A stretch of 64,000 nucleotides of DNA from Parabacteroides johnsonii DSM 18315 (GCF_025151045.1 NZ_CP102285.1:2294001-2358000); one strand, 5' to 3'; positions 37,063 to 45,708 are shown, counted from the stretch's first letter. The notes: generated by a model not told the origin, from the sequence alone. Numbers and translations: made by a program.

Positions 37063-37800
37063 TTACAGGTAGGCAGCCACCTTATTGCGGTCCGTTTCGA
37101 CTGTCTCAAACTCGGAAGAAACGATACTGCTGCCCATCGGGACATTCTCGTTCCGGTATTCCATTTTGCTGTAGACGATGCTGCGGGCGGATGTATGGAA
37201 CTCCTTTGCCCCTGTTTCCGCTTCGATACGGGAGATGTTATTTTCCCGAACTCCGCATCCCGGCATGATTATGATGCGTCCTGCTGCACGTTTCACCAGT
37301 TCGGCAATGAGAGGAATCCCTTTCACGGCATCAGACTGCTGGCCGGAAGTCAGGATACGGTCGCAGCCCAGCTCGATCAACTGTTCCAATGCGGCAAAGG
37401 GATCGCGGCAGACATCAAAAGCCCGGTGACAGGTGACAGACAGCGGCTTGGCTGCCTCGATCAGACGGCGCATCAAAGGGACGTCGATATCCCCGTCTTT
37501 CGTCAGGCAACCAAAGACTACGCCGTGCACCTTCAACTGCTTGCACAGTTCGATATCCAGCAACATCGACTGAACCTCTGCCGGTGCATAAAGGAAGTCG
37601 CCTCCACGCGGACGGATAATCACATTTATATCGATAGACGAAGTGAGTGCCTGCGCCGTCCGGATCTCCCCATAGCTGGGTGTCGTTCCCCCTTCCGGAA
37701 TTCCGGCACAAAGTTCCACACGTTTAGCTCCTCCGGCTTCTGCTTCCACACAGCTTTGTGCGGAGTTGGCACAAATTTCGATAATACGAGTCGGTTTCAT
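37063..37800 (-). CDS. cutC: CutC family protein
   Basis: A 245-residue TIM-barrel protein of the CutC family. Diagnostic segments are EICANSAQSCVEAEAGGAKRVELCAGIPEGGTTPSYGEI, VIIRPRGGDFLY, GVVFGCLTKDGDID, SVTCHRAFD and DRILTSGQQSDAVKGIPLI. The name comes from a proposed copper-homeostasis role in E. coli that has since been questioned, so function should be treated as open. Its promoter carries a TATCTTTG box, and upstream of that is a 22-bp repeat array. Confidence 0.93.
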   Translation of the reverse strand: MKPTRIIEICANSAQSCVEAEAGGAKRVELCAGIPEGGTTPSYGEIRTAQALTSSIDINVIIRPRGGDFLYAPAEVQSMLLDIELCKQLKVHGVVFGCLTKDGDIDVPLMRRLIEAAKPLSVTCHRAFDVCRDPFAALEQLIELGCDRILTSGQQSDAVKGIPLIAELVKRAAGRIIIMPGCGVRENNISRIEAETGAKEFHTSARSIVYSKMEYRNENVPMGSSIVSSEFETVETDRNKVAAYL

Positions 37801-37832
37801 ACGATTTTTACCTTTATTGTTTCTACTATATA

Positions 37833-37840
37833 CAAAGATA
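37833..37840 (-). promoter_or_regulatory. -7 box of cutC promoter
   Basis: TATCTTTG on the minus strand, 32 bases before the cutC ATG. Confidence 0.6.
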
Positions 37841-37910
37841 AAACTATTATGCGAAACTTCCCTATATTCCCAGGAGAGAGATGCCGAATTGCATGGGCAT
37901 CCATCTCAAA

Positions 37911-37963
37911 ACGGATGCCTGTCAATGCGGAAACGGATGCCTGTCGAACTTCAAACGAATACC
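37911..37963. repeat. 22-bp phased repeat array upstream of cutC
   Basis: ACGGATGCCTGTC begins at 37911 and 37933, and a degenerate ACGAATACC begins at 37955, a constant 22-bp step. The first unit's GGATGCC also pairs with GGCATCC at 37897-37903. Confidence 0.65.
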
Positions 37964-38011
37964 AACCTGAATAAAACCTTTCGCCTCCAACCTGAACAAG
38001 ACACAAAAAAC

Positions 38012-38878
38012 CTGCCAAGTCTGCCAAGTCTGCCGGGCCTTCTTAAAAAAGAGACATTTTACAAAGGATGTGTAACAAAAGTAAACAAACAATTATAGAT
38101 CAATATATTACTATATAGAACAAAAGGAGAAGATAAAACTTAAGGTCACAAAACAAGGTTCTTCCACGGACATTTATCTGTTACTTTTGGCTTGATCCAA
38201 AAGTAACCAAAAGATCAAGGCTTAACCGTCTGGGCTACTCCGGGCAAAGGCTACGCTGTCGCCTGCGAAACTCGCTTCGCTCAGACAGCGCAGTCTCCTG
38301 CCGCTCCGCCTTTACCCTCCGCTTGACGCCCATCCGCTTAGGCCTTTCATAGAAAGCTACGCTTTCTCTTAGGATGGACGATACCGACAGTTCTTTTGTA
38401 GAAAGTACGTCAAAATCCCCTTGTTCCGAAACACCCTCACAAGTGCGAGGACAAGCACGGAGGCAAACACAGGGACAAGCCCGTTCCCGCACTTGATGCG
38501 GGATCGCAGAGAAGCAGGCGGTATCGGCCATCCCCAAAGAGCCGTCAGGCTCTATCTCCGGCCTAAGCTGGTGAGCGTTAAGCGTAGTGACCGCAGTGAG
38601 CGTCCGGAGCGTCTGCTGTTTGAGCGAAGCGAGTTTCGGACGCGACAGCGAACGGAGGGAACGGAGTAGCGAAGCAGCTTAAGCCTTGATCTTTTGGTTA
38701 CTTTTGGATCAAGCCAAAAGTAACAAATAAATGTCCGTGAAAAATTATTTTTCCACCCTCAAACTAAACAAAAATAAAGGGGAATAATAATAACGTAATA
38801 ATAATCAAAACATTACAAACAAACCATTCTATATCCCCTCCAGGAAAAAGGTCTAGGCAGATTTAGCAGACTTGGCAG
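38012..38878. repeat. Outer inverted repeat around the 575-bp element
   Basis: The 23-mer 38012-38034 (CTGCCAAGT repeated in tandem, then CTGCC) is matched in reverse complement at 38856-38878 with 20 of 23 bases identical. The arms lie about 130 and 117 bases outside the inner element, in AT-rich sequence without genes. Confidence 0.6.
38165..38739. mobile_element. 575-bp non-coding element with 61-bp terminal inverted repeats
   Basis: The terminal arms 38165-38225 and 38679-38739 match in inverse orientation at 60 of 61 positions. Each arm contains its own 10-bp hairpin (TTACTTTTGG / CCAAAAGTAA). A second inner pair, 38254-38283 with 38621-38650, also matches closely, so the whole element can fold on itself. 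The centre holds a REP-like palindrome (38484-38508) also present at 26.6 kb. No ORF looks real, so if mobile it is non-autonomous (MITE-like). No target-site duplication was evident. It fills most of the 1.1-kb gap between RluA and cutC. Confidence 0.75.
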
Positions 38879-38925
38879 ACATTCTGCTTTTTTACTCCTA
38901 TGAAAGCAGGGATATAAAAAGTAGC

Positions 38926-39597
38926 CTACAACTCTGTAAGTGCTTTCCAAAGGGAATCCACAGGCACAGGAGCGACAATGCTGACCGGTTGTTTCGATAC
39001 GGGATGGATGAATTCGGCACTGCGGGAATGCAGGCTGATGCCACCGTCCGGATTAGAACGGGGAAAGCCGTATTTCAAGTCACCTTTGATAGGACAGCCC
39101 ATCTTGGCAAGCTGGCAACGGATTTGATGATGACGACCTGTTTTCAGATCTACAGCCAACAGATAATAGTTTTCCGAGCGGGCAATCACCTTATAACGCA
39201 GGATCGCTTTCTTGGCATTCGGACGCTCCGTATCATAAGCATAGCTTTTGTTTTGCTTTTCGTTACGTACCAGCCAATTAACAAGTTCTCCCTCTTCTGA
39301 CGGCGGACAATTCTTCACGATTGCCCAATAGGTCTTCTTTACCTCGCCAACCCGGAACATCTCGTTCAGACGGGCGAGCGCCTTGCTCGTTTTGGCAAAT
39401 AACACGACACCGCTGACCGGGCGGTCCAAGCGATGCGTAACACCGACAAACACGTTTCCGGGTTTACAATACTTCTCTTTCAGCCATGCCTTCAGCATGT
39501 CCGAAAGAGGAGTATCACCGGTTTTATCTCCTTGAACAATCTCGCGGCAAGTCTTATTCACCGCAATGATATGATTGTCTTCGTAAATAACCTCCAT
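38926..39597 (-). CDS. RluA-family pseudouridine synthase
   Basis: A 223-residue enzyme isomerising uridine in rRNA or tRNA. The catalytic motif THRLDRPVSGVVLFAKT places the Asp at residue 58. NAKKAILRYKVI and the LKTGRHHQIRCQLAKMGCPIKGDLKYG motif follow. It begins directly with the catalytic domain, without an S4 RNA-binding domain, as in the short RluA or TruC-like forms, so the RNA target cannot be assigned. It lies 93 bases downstream of fabG with AT-rich mirrored repeats between them. Confidence 0.92.
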   Translation of the reverse strand: MEVIYEDNHIIAVNKTCREIVQGDKTGDTPLSDMLKAWLKEKYCKPGNVFVGVTHRLDRPVSGVVLFAKTSKALARLNEMFRVGEVKKTYWAIVKNCPPSEEGELVNWLVRNEKQNKSYAYDTERPNAKKAILRYKVIARSENYYLLAVDLKTGRHHQIRCQLAKMGCPIKGDLKYGFPRSNPDGGISLHSRSAEFIHPVSKQPVSIVAPVPVDSLWKALTEL

Positions 39598-39599
39598 GA

Positions 39600-39690
39600 T
39601 TTCAAATTTATGATTTATGATTTATGGATTTATGATTTTGCAAAACAAACGTCACCTACATAAATCATAAATTATAAATCATAAATCTCT
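39600..39690. repeat. AT-rich mirrored ATTTATGATTT repeats
   Basis: Several copies of ATTTATGATTT on one side (to about 39640) and the reverse form ATAAATCATAAAT on the other (39660-39687) can pair into a long AT hairpin between fabG and the RluA gene. The word family matches the one at 17688-17738. Confidence 0.6.
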
Positions 39691-40437
39691 TTACATATTC
39701 ATACCGCCATCAACCTGAATCACCTGGCCTGAGACATAAGAAGACATATCGGAAGCCAGGAATGTAGCGATATTGGCCACATCTTCAGGCGTACCGCCAC
39801 GACGCAAAGGAATTTTCTTTGCCCATTCTGCCTTTACTTCTTCCGGCAGACCGGCTGTCATATCTGTTATGATAAAGCCCGGAGCAATTGCATTGGCACG
39901 GATACCGCGTGAACCCAATTCCTGCGCGATAGACTTAGCCAGACCGATCATACCGGCTTTGGATGCCGAATAGTTGCTCTGGCCGGCATTACCGTGTACA
40001 CCTACGACAGAAGCCATATTGATGATGCTGCCCGAACGCTGTTTCATCATCACCGGAGTACAAGCGTGGATGAAGTTGAAAGCAGATTTCAGATTGACGC
40101 CGATGACAGCATCCCACTGGCCTTCGCTCATACGCATCATCAGACCGTCTTTCGTGATGCCCGCATTGTTTACGAGGATATCCACACGACCGAAATCTTT
40201 TACGACTTCAGCTACGACATTGTGTGTTTCTTCAAAATTAGCAGCGTTTGAAGCATAGCCTTTTGCTTTTACACCCAATGCCTCGATTTCCTTCTGGGTA
40301 GCCAGACCGTTTTCGTCGATCACCAAATCCGTGAATGCGATGTTTGCACCTTCTGCGGCAAACTTCAATGCGATCGCCTTACCAATACCGCGTGCGGCAC
40401 CGGTAACGATTGCCACTTTACCTTCTAATAATTTCAT
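39691..40437 (-). CDS. fabG: 3-oxoacyl-ACP reductase
   Basis: A 248-residue short-chain dehydrogenase reducing beta-ketoacyl-ACP with NADPH. The nucleotide motif is VTGAARGIGKAIA, the structural Asn is in LVNNAGITKDGLMMRM, and the catalytic Ser-Tyr-Lys are in MASVVG and SNYSASKAG. The KEDV-type end (VSGQVIQVDGGMNM) is complete. It follows the KAS III gene by 18 bases and lies in an operon headed by a TetR regulator. Confidence 0.95.
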   Translation of the reverse strand: MKLLEGKVAIVTGAARGIGKAIALKFAAEGANIAFTDLVIDENGLATQKEIEALGVKAKGYASNAANFEETHNVVAEVVKDFGRVDILVNNAGITKDGLMMRMSEGQWDAVIGVNLKSAFNFIHACTPVMMKQRSGSIINMASVVGVHGNAGQSNYSASKAGMIGLAKSIAQELGSRGIRANAIAPGFIITDMTAGLPEEVKAEWAKKIPLRRGGTPEDVANIATFLASDMSSYVSGQVIQVDGGMNM

Positions 40438-40455
40438 ATTAATTCCGTTTTAAAT

Positions 40456-41400
40456 TCAACACTTAATCAAGCAAGCACCCGTAGAATAGCCACCGCCGAA
40501 CACGGTAATGGCAACCAGGTCGCCGTTCTTGAAACTATGATCATTCTGGGCATATACCAACGCTGAGCTTACCGAACCGGTATTTCCCAATTCTTCAATA
40601 TTATGCAGGAACTTCTCTTCCGGCAGATTGAGCTGTTTAGCGATATTGGACATGATACGCATATTGGCCTGGTGGCCGATGAAATATGTTAGGTTGTCCA
40701 GCGTATAGCCATTTTTTTCCAGCAGATAGAGCACGTTCTTCGGCATATAGGTACAAGCCTGGATAAACACGTCACGTCCTTCCGGCATCATGATACCGCC
40801 GTCGCGCGGACGAAGGTGAACCGCATCCGGAGCCTTGCCCAGGTAACCGAGTCCTTGTGTATAGACATCCACGATCTCGGAATCCTTTTCCGAAACGCGT
40901 TCCTTCGAGATGAAAAAGGCTGCAGCCGCATCGCCCCAGAGGTGGCCGGCTTTCGGGTCCGTCTCATTATAGTAAGCCGAGTTCTTGTCAGCGGAAAGGA
41001 CCAGCGCTTTCGTTGCTTTTCCCATAGCAAAATATCCTTCCACAACTTCCAATGCATTCAGGAAGGAAGAGCAGGCGGAAGAAAGATAGAGCGCTTTCGC
41101 ATTTTCAATATTGAATTCGTGCTGGGCAAGATGAGCCGCAGTCGCTACCGTATCGTACGGAGAATAAGAGGCAGAAACAATCAAATCCACATCCGTAATA
41201 TCATACGGTAATTTAGGTAGGGCGTTGCGAACAGCTTCCATACTCATCGTATTGATATTTTCCTCCGCTTTTGCCTTAGACCGGGAACGAATCCCTGTGC
41301 GCTGTTCAATCCACTCGCTGGTTAGCCCGTTTAACTCTAAAAAATGTTGGTTATCGACCCGTTCTTCAGGTACATAAAACCCTGTTGCATTAATAAACAT
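40456..41400 (-). CDS. 3-oxoacyl-ACP synthase III-type condensing enzyme
   Basis: A 314-residue thiolase-fold enzyme. The catalytic Cys is in LSSACSSFLNALE, the His in YFIGHQANMRIM and the Asn in ELGNTGSVSSALVY, the complete Cys-His-Asn triad of KAS III. Ends match family length. Whether it is the housekeeping FabH or a specialised paralogue cannot be read here; its place behind a TetR gene and before fabG suggests a regulated fatty-acid or lipid module. I therefore do not assign the symbol fabH. Confidence 0.9.
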   Translation of the reverse strand: MFINATGFYVPEERVDNQHFLELNGLTSEWIEQRTGIRSRSKAKAEENINTMSMEAVRNALPKLPYDITDVDLIVSASYSPYDTVATAAHLAQHEFNIENAKALYLSSACSSFLNALEVVEGYFAMGKATKALVLSADKNSAYYNETDPKAGHLWGDAAAAFFISKERVSEKDSEIVDVYTQGLGYLGKAPDAVHLRPRDGGIMMPEGRDVFIQACTYMPKNVLYLLEKNGYTLDNLTYFIGHQANMRIMSNIAKQLNLPEEKFLHNIEELGNTGSVSSALVYAQNDHSFKNGDLVAITVFGGGYSTGACLIKC

Positions 41401-41414
41401 TCCTCAGTATTGTG

Positions 41415-42008
41415 TTACTTTATCTTTATACCATTGAATATCAAATTCATTACATTATCTCTCCGTTTAATCCGCTGGCTGATATTATCCCCCATGATTC
41501 CACGTATATACGGAACTTCCAACCCCTTCAGGGCATGATGAAGAACGACCGCCGTAATCTCGGTATCGGGCATCGCAAAAATTCCTTCCTTCACTCCGGC
41601 TTCCAGAATTCCCTGTATCAATTCCGTCTCACGGATATCGAAGCTCTTCCTGATCTTCTCCACCCGCCAGATATCACGGAAAAAATTAGCTTTCAATGTC
41701 CCGTTACGAAACACCAACGCCTTGATAGCATCCAATCTTGCATACAAAAACGTCATCAACTTCTCGTCTGCCGGCAAGTCTTTCGCAGCCACATCCTGAA
41801 GCATCTTGTATAGTTGGTCCAGCTCGGACTCGACTACTGCCAGATAAATCTCGTTCTTACTTTTAAAGTACGTGTAAAGCGTACGCCTTCCCTTTTTGGA
41901 TGCCTGTGCAATATCGTTCATTGTCGTATTATCCACCCCCATGCGGGCAAACAATTGTCTGGCCACATCCACCAACATCTCACGTGTTTTAGAAACTGTC
42001 ATCGGCAT
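41415..42008 (-). CDS. TetR/AcrR family regulator
   Basis: A 197-residue repressor-type protein. N-terminal HTH: REMLVDVARQLFARMGVDNTTMNDIAQASKKGRRTLYTYFKSKNEIYLAVVE, a good TetR signature. The helical C-terminal part would bind a ligand. It is the first gene of the operon with the KAS III and fabG genes (14-base gap), so it probably controls them and itself, in the style of FabR/FadR-like lipid regulators, an inference from order. Confidence 0.92.
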   Translation of the reverse strand: MPMTVSKTREMLVDVARQLFARMGVDNTTMNDIAQASKKGRRTLYTYFKSKNEIYLAVVESELDQLYKMLQDVAAKDLPADEKLMTFLYARLDAIKALVFRNGTLKANFFRDIWRVEKIRKSFDIRETELIQGILEAGVKEGIFAMPDTEITAVVLHHALKGLEVPYIRGIMGDNISQRIKRRDNVMNLIFNGIKIK

Positions 42009-42039
42009 TTGTATTGCACATTTTGATTAAAACTGTGCG

Positions 42040-42047
42040 CAAAAGTA
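42040..42047 (-). promoter_or_regulatory. -7 box of TetR-KAS III-fabG operon
   Basis: TACTTTTG on the minus strand, 31 bases before the TetR ATG. Confidence 0.6.
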
Positions 42048-42205
42048 CCGGAAAAAATAATAACTACCAAAAACATACTTACATTTTATCCAAACGAACC
42101 TTTATAATAGAGATATGAACCAATCATTCTCTAAAAAGGGCAGAACTTCTCTCAAATATCATTTTGCTATCCTTACACAGGTATTATAGCGCACGAAGAA
42201 ACGTT

Positions 42206-42284
42206 AAAAAATATTACCCGCCATACTAATTTCCAAAATATGCCCTATTAATCCGATTTTGGCGGGGTAGTAGTGACATTTTGT
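42206..42284. repeat. 79-nt hairpin element, copy 1
   Basis: Begins AAAAAATATTACCCGC and ends TGACATTTTGT. TACCCGCCA near its start pairs with TGGCGGGGTA near its end. A sequence of the same length with matching ends and its own pairing lies at 59023-59101. It stands in the 402-base divergent region between the TetR gene and the first initiator tRNA. Confidence 0.6.
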
Positions 42285-42348
42285 TCAAACAAGAATCTTC
42301 CGACAAGAAGGGGCGCAGCTTAAAGAGATAAAGAAAACTGCTGAAAAA

Positions 42349-42379
42349 TTTGTTTTATTAAAAATAAGTCGTACCTTTG
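42349..42379 (+). promoter_or_regulatory. Promoter of initiator tRNA copy 1
   Basis: TTTG at 42349-42352, spacer of 19, TACCTTTG at 42372-42379: a textbook Bacteroidota promoter. The -7 half lies within the 112-bp duplication; the -33 half lies outside it. Confidence 0.8.
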
Positions 42380-42410
42380 CACTCGCAATCCAGAATGATT
42401 GCCACTATAT

Positions 42411-42482
<72 letters not shown>

Positions 42483-42491
42483 CTCAGTAAG

Positions 42492-42521
42492 CCTTCGGTT
42501 TTTCAGGATCGGAGGTTTTTT
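42492..42521 (+). terminator. Terminator after tRNA copy 1
   Basis: Short stem CCTTCG / CGGAGG (one G-T pair) followed by six Ts. Confidence 0.7.
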
Positions 42522-42647
42522 ATTTTTACTTCCTCTAAAATTTATTAGTTCTATTTAAACCCGGCATGAACTCTCCGGCACATTTGTTGTTATTCTATAT
42601 ATGTATTAAAATCAGAAAAAGAAGCAGACTTAATAACATATATAAAT

Positions 42648-43541
42648 ATGGCCTATATAGATTATTACAAAATTCTGGGGGTAGACAAAGGCGCTTCGCA
42701 GGACGACGTCAAAAAGGCGTACAAAAAGCTTGCGCGAAAATACCATCCCGACTTGAACCCGAATGATCCGGACGCTCACCGCAAGTTTCAGGAAATAAAT
42801 GAAGCCAATGAGGTACTCAGCGACCCGGAGAAACGGAAGAAATATGACCAGTACGGAGAAAACTGGAAACACGCTGACGAATTCGAAGCCCAACAACAGC
42901 AATATCGCCAATACCAGAATGGACAAGGCGGAGGAGCCTACTGGAGCAGCTCCGGTGACGGCAGCGAATTCTCCGACTTCTTCGAACAGATGTTCGGAGG
43001 CATGGGCAGCAGAGGCGGACGCAGCCACGGTTTCCGCGGACAGGACTACACGACAGAGTTGCAGGTCTCTTTGGCAGACGCTGCCCAAACACACAAGCAG
43101 ATCATCACCGTAAACGGTAAGAACCTGCGTATCACCATCCCGGCCGGTATCGCCGACGGGCAGACCATCAAGCTGAGAGGACAGGGAGGACCGGGTGTAA
43201 ACGGCGGACCGGCAGGTGATTTGTATATCACCTTCCACATCCCGGAAGACAGCCGGTTCAAACGGGTGGGTGATGATTTGTACGTCACCGCTCCTTTGAA
43301 CCTGTACACCGCCATTCTCGGTGGCGAACAGATCATCGAGACAATGGACAGCAAAGTCAAACTCAAGGTCAAACCGGGAACCCAGAACAACACGAAGGTA
43401 CGGTTGAAAGGAAAAGGATTCCCCATTTATAAGGAAGAAGGGAAGTTCGGTGACATGATAGTGACCTACTCCATCGACATCCCGACCAACTTGACGGACA
43501 AACAAAAAGAATTGTTCCGCGAAATACAAAGTCTTAATTAA
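42648..43541 (+). CDS. cbpA: DnaJ-family co-chaperone, CbpA type
   Basis: A 297-residue Hsp40. The J domain at 1-70 has the HPD motif ([12 protein letters not shown]), followed by a Gly/Ser/Gln-rich linker (about 80-130) and the two beta-barrel substrate domains ([16 protein letters not shown]... [45 protein letters not shown]). There is no Cys-rich zinc finger, so it is the CbpA/DnaJB type, not DnaJ. It is followed after 14 bases by a CbpM-type modulator gene. The pair sits between two identical initiator tRNA genes. Confidence 0.93.
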   Translation: MAYIDYYKILGVDKGASQDDVKKAYKKLARKYHPDLNPNDPDAHRKFQEINEANEVLSDPEKRKKYDQYGENWKHADEFEAQQQQYRQYQNGQGGGAYWSSSGDGSEFSDFFEQMFGGMGSRGGRSHGFRGQDYTTELQVSLADAAQTHKQIITVNGKNLRITIPAGIADGQTIKLRGQGGPGVNGGPAGDLYITFHIPEDSRFKRVGDDLYVTAPLNLYTAILGGEQIIETMDSKVKLKVKPGTQNNTKVRLKGKGFPIYKEEGKFGDMIVTYSIDIPTNLTDKQKELFREIQSLN

Positions 43542-43555
43542 AAAACGAGATTGTT

Positions 43556-43873
43556 ATGCAAACAGATTTAATCATAGTCAGTGAATACTGCCGGATATGC
43601 CATATCGAACCATCGTTTCTCTACCTGCTACAGAAAGGTGGCCTGATAGAGATAGACACAGTAGAAGGAGAAAGCTACCTGCCTGCCTCCCAATTGTATG
43701 ATGTAGAACGATATACGCGTATGTATTACGACCTATCCATCAATATCGAGGGGATCGATGCCATCCACCATTTGCTGGGCCGGGTGGAATCCCTGCAACA
43801 GGAAGTTAATCGGTTGAAAAGCAAATTAAGGCTATACGAAACAGAAAATCATGATTCGATTGAAGATTTATAA
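43556..43873 (+). CDS. cbpM: CbpM-type chaperone modulator (MerR-like)
   Basis: A 105-residue protein with a short MerR-like fold (LIIVSEYCRICHIEPSFLYLLQKGGLIEID...YLPASQLYDVERYTRMYYDL) and a C-terminal coiled-coil helix (LLGRVESLQQEVNRLKSKLRLYE). CbpM binds the J domain of CbpA and inhibits it in E. coli; the adjacent cbpA gene makes the same role likely here. It is divergent from E. coli CbpM in detail, so the assignment rests on size, fold and context. Confidence 0.82.
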   Translation: MQTDLIIVSEYCRICHIEPSFLYLLQKGGLIEIDTVEGESYLPASQLYDVERYTRMYYDLSINIEGIDAIHHLLGRVESLQQEVNRLKSKLRLYETENHDSIEDL

Positions 43874-43946
43874 GCTGTCAAAATGCTGTTTCTTAAAGCT
43901 TGAGAACCGGGGTACAAGAATATTCAACAAACTATTTGTAAATAAA

Positions 43947-43977
43947 TTTGGATTATAAGAATATTTTTGTACCTTTG
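43947..43977 (+). promoter_or_regulatory. Promoter of initiator tRNA copy 2
   Basis: TTTG at 43947-43950, spacer of 19, TACCTTTG at 43970-43977. The -33 TTTG is outside the duplicated block, yet spacing is identical to copy 1. Confidence 0.8.
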
Positions 43978-44008
43978 CACTCGCAATCCAGAATGATTGC
44001 CACTATAT

Positions 44009-44080
<72 letters not shown>

Positions 44081-44088
44081 CCAGTAAA

Positions 44089-44118
44089 AGAGAATCAAGC
44101 AATTGGTTCTCTTTTTTA
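44089..44118 (+). terminator. Terminator after tRNA copy 2
   Basis: Stem AGAGAATC / GGTTCTCT (one G-T pair) with seven Ts, different in sequence from the terminator of copy 1. Confidence 0.75.
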
Positions 44119-44147
44119 TTTATCTTTACCGCCAAATAAAAAGAGAG

Positions 44148-44672
44148 ATGAGTCAGATAGAATTGATCCTAAGCCGCCACGGCGAGACGGAAGAAAACAA
44201 ATTACATATTATGCAAGGCCAGCTCCCCGGCCACCTGTCGGAACTGGGCAAACAACAGGCCGAAGCACTGGCTGAAATGTTGGACAAGGAAGAGCTGGAC
44301 GTGATCGTGTGCAGTGACCTCGCACGCAGCTATGACACAGCAATGGCCGTCGCCCGGCGGAAAGGGTTGCAACCGGTGGTGACTCCCCTTCTTCGTGAAA
44401 TGGATTGGGGTGTATATACTGGGAAGGTAGCGGATGAAATGGATTTTACGACACTGCCGGAAAGCGTGGAGACCATAGATGCCCTGTATAAAAGAGCGGG
44501 AGATTTTGTCAACTTCCTGAAAAAGGAGTTTCCGGGAAAACGGATTCTGGCGATCGGGCATGGAGGCTTCAACCGTGCTATCATCGCGCAGTTGGAAAAA
44601 CTGACCCCAGAAAAGATACTGAGTTTACCAATCATGAAGAATACGGCATGCATGCGTTTCACGCTGCCGTAA
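44148..44672 (+). CDS. Histidine phosphatase family protein
   Basis: A 174-residue phosphoglycerate-mutase-like phosphatase. The motif LSRHGETEENK provides the phosphorylated His, and the second half has Glu in REMDWG and His in LAIGHGGFNRAI. Substrate unknown; Bacteroidales relatives are annotated as broad phosphatases (alpha-ribazole or sugar phosphates). I start at ATG 44148, which gives the family N-terminus; the longer frame from 44103 would run into the tRNA terminator. A TATCTTTA box lies at 44121-44128. Confidence 0.9.
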   Translation: MSQIELILSRHGETEENKLHIMQGQLPGHLSELGKQQAEALAEMLDKEELDVIVCSDLARSYDTAMAVARRKGLQPVVTPLLREMDWGVYTGKVADEMDFTTLPESVETIDALYKRAGDFVNFLKKEFPGKRILAIGHGGFNRAIIAQLEKLTPEKILSLPIMKNTACMRFTLP

Positions 44673-44704
44673 TCTTCTGACGGTTTATTTTCAGGCAATC
44701 GGCT

Positions 44705-45118
44705 TTATATCTGGGGATGGACGACACAGAAAGTACCCGATGATTTGCTGACAAGCTTGTCATCACAATAAATCTCGCATTCGCAAAAGTGAAGATGGCT
44801 TCCAGGCTTCACAACATAGCCTTTAGCAATCAATTCCTTCCCCCATGCCGCCCGCAAAAAGGAAATTTTAAGTTCGGCGGTCAGCACGTCGCGGTCCAGA
44901 GGCAGCATCGTATAGGCAGCAAAACCGGCAATCGTGTCGGCAAGGGCTGCCAAAACACCTCCGTGAATAACGCCGCTATATTGCCGTTGCTCATCATGCA
45001 AGGGCATGCGGGCTTCCACCCTTCCCTCTTCCACCACCGTAAAGTCAATACCCAGGTGATTGACATACGGATTCGTATTCACACGGCTTATCAGCCGTTC
45101 CTTCACTTCCTGATCCAT
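44705..45118 (-). CDS. PaaI-type hotdog thioesterase
   Basis: A 137-residue single hotdog domain: HLGIDFTVVEEGRVEARMPLHDEQRQYSGVIHGGVLAALADTIAGFAAY. The HGG(V/M)LAALADT helix carries the catalytic Asp of PaaI-type acyl-CoA thioesterases. Ends match family length. Substrate unknown. It is the last of four same-strand genes with short gaps (EEP hydrolase, permease, xpt, thioesterase), so it may be co-transcribed with purine salvage, a puzzling partner. Confidence 0.88.
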   Translation of the reverse strand: MDQEVKERLISRVNTNPYVNHLGIDFTVVEEGRVEARMPLHDEQRQYSGVIHGGVLAALADTIAGFAAYTMLPLDRDVLTAELKISFLRAAWGKELIAKGYVVKPGSHLHFCECEIYCDDKLVSKSSGTFCVVHPQI

Positions 45119-45139
45119 ATCATACGGTTATTTAAATCA

Positions 45140-45706
45140 TTAGCGGATGGTGATCGTACAATCTTCCAGGCTGTCGATAATGGCGAGGCTTTCCACACGT
45201 ACATCCGCATCATTCAGCACATCGCGTCCCTTCTGGAAGGCTTTTTCGATGATAAAACCCATTCCTTCCAGCTTGGCTCCGGATTGTTTTACCAGATCGA
45301 GCACTCCCATTGCGGCATTACCATACGCCAGGAAGTCGTCGATAAAGAGGATACGGTCGTCAGCTGTCAGAAAGTTATTGCTGATACACACCGTGTAATC
45401 TCGATCTTTTGTAAACGAATGGACAACGGTAGACAACATATTCTCCATCGTCTTCGGCTGTTTTTTCTTGATAAAGACGACAGGCAGATGCATGATATAT
45501 CCCACCATGATCGCCGGGGCGATACCGCTTGCTTCTATCGTCACAATCTTATTGATATCCGCATCCCGGAAACGGTAAATAAATTCTTCAGCCACTTTAT
45601 AAAGCAGCATGGGGTCCATCTGATGGTTGATAAAGCTGTCAACTTTTAGAATCCCTCCCGGAAAACATCTGCCATCCTGCAGAATACGCTGTTTAAGTAA
45701 TTCCAT
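45140..45706 (-). CDS. xpt: Xanthine phosphoribosyltransferase
   Basis: A 188-residue purine salvage enzyme making XMP from xanthine and PRPP. The PRPP-binding loop is [14 protein letters not shown]. The N-terminal [29 protein letters not shown] and the KKKQPKTM segment are hallmarks of the Xpt type (as against Hpt). It is two bases downstream of the NCS2 permease gene, so uptake and salvage are linked, as in Bacillus xpt-pbuX though in the reverse order. Confidence 0.95.
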   Translation of the reverse strand: MELLKQRILQDGRCFPGGILKVDSFINHQMDPMLLYKVAEEFIYRFRDADINKIVTIEASGIAPAIMVGYIMHLPVVFIKKKQPKTMENMLSTVVHSFTKDRDYTVCISNNFLTADDRILFIDDFLAYGNAAMGVLDLVKQSGAKLEGMGFIIEKAFQKGRDVLNDADVRVESLAIIDSLEDCTITIR

Positions 45707-45708
45707 TT

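Noticed and set aside
42630-43529. A 299-codon frame antisense to cbpA
   Set aside because: Shadow frame; the plus strand encodes a complete J-domain protein.
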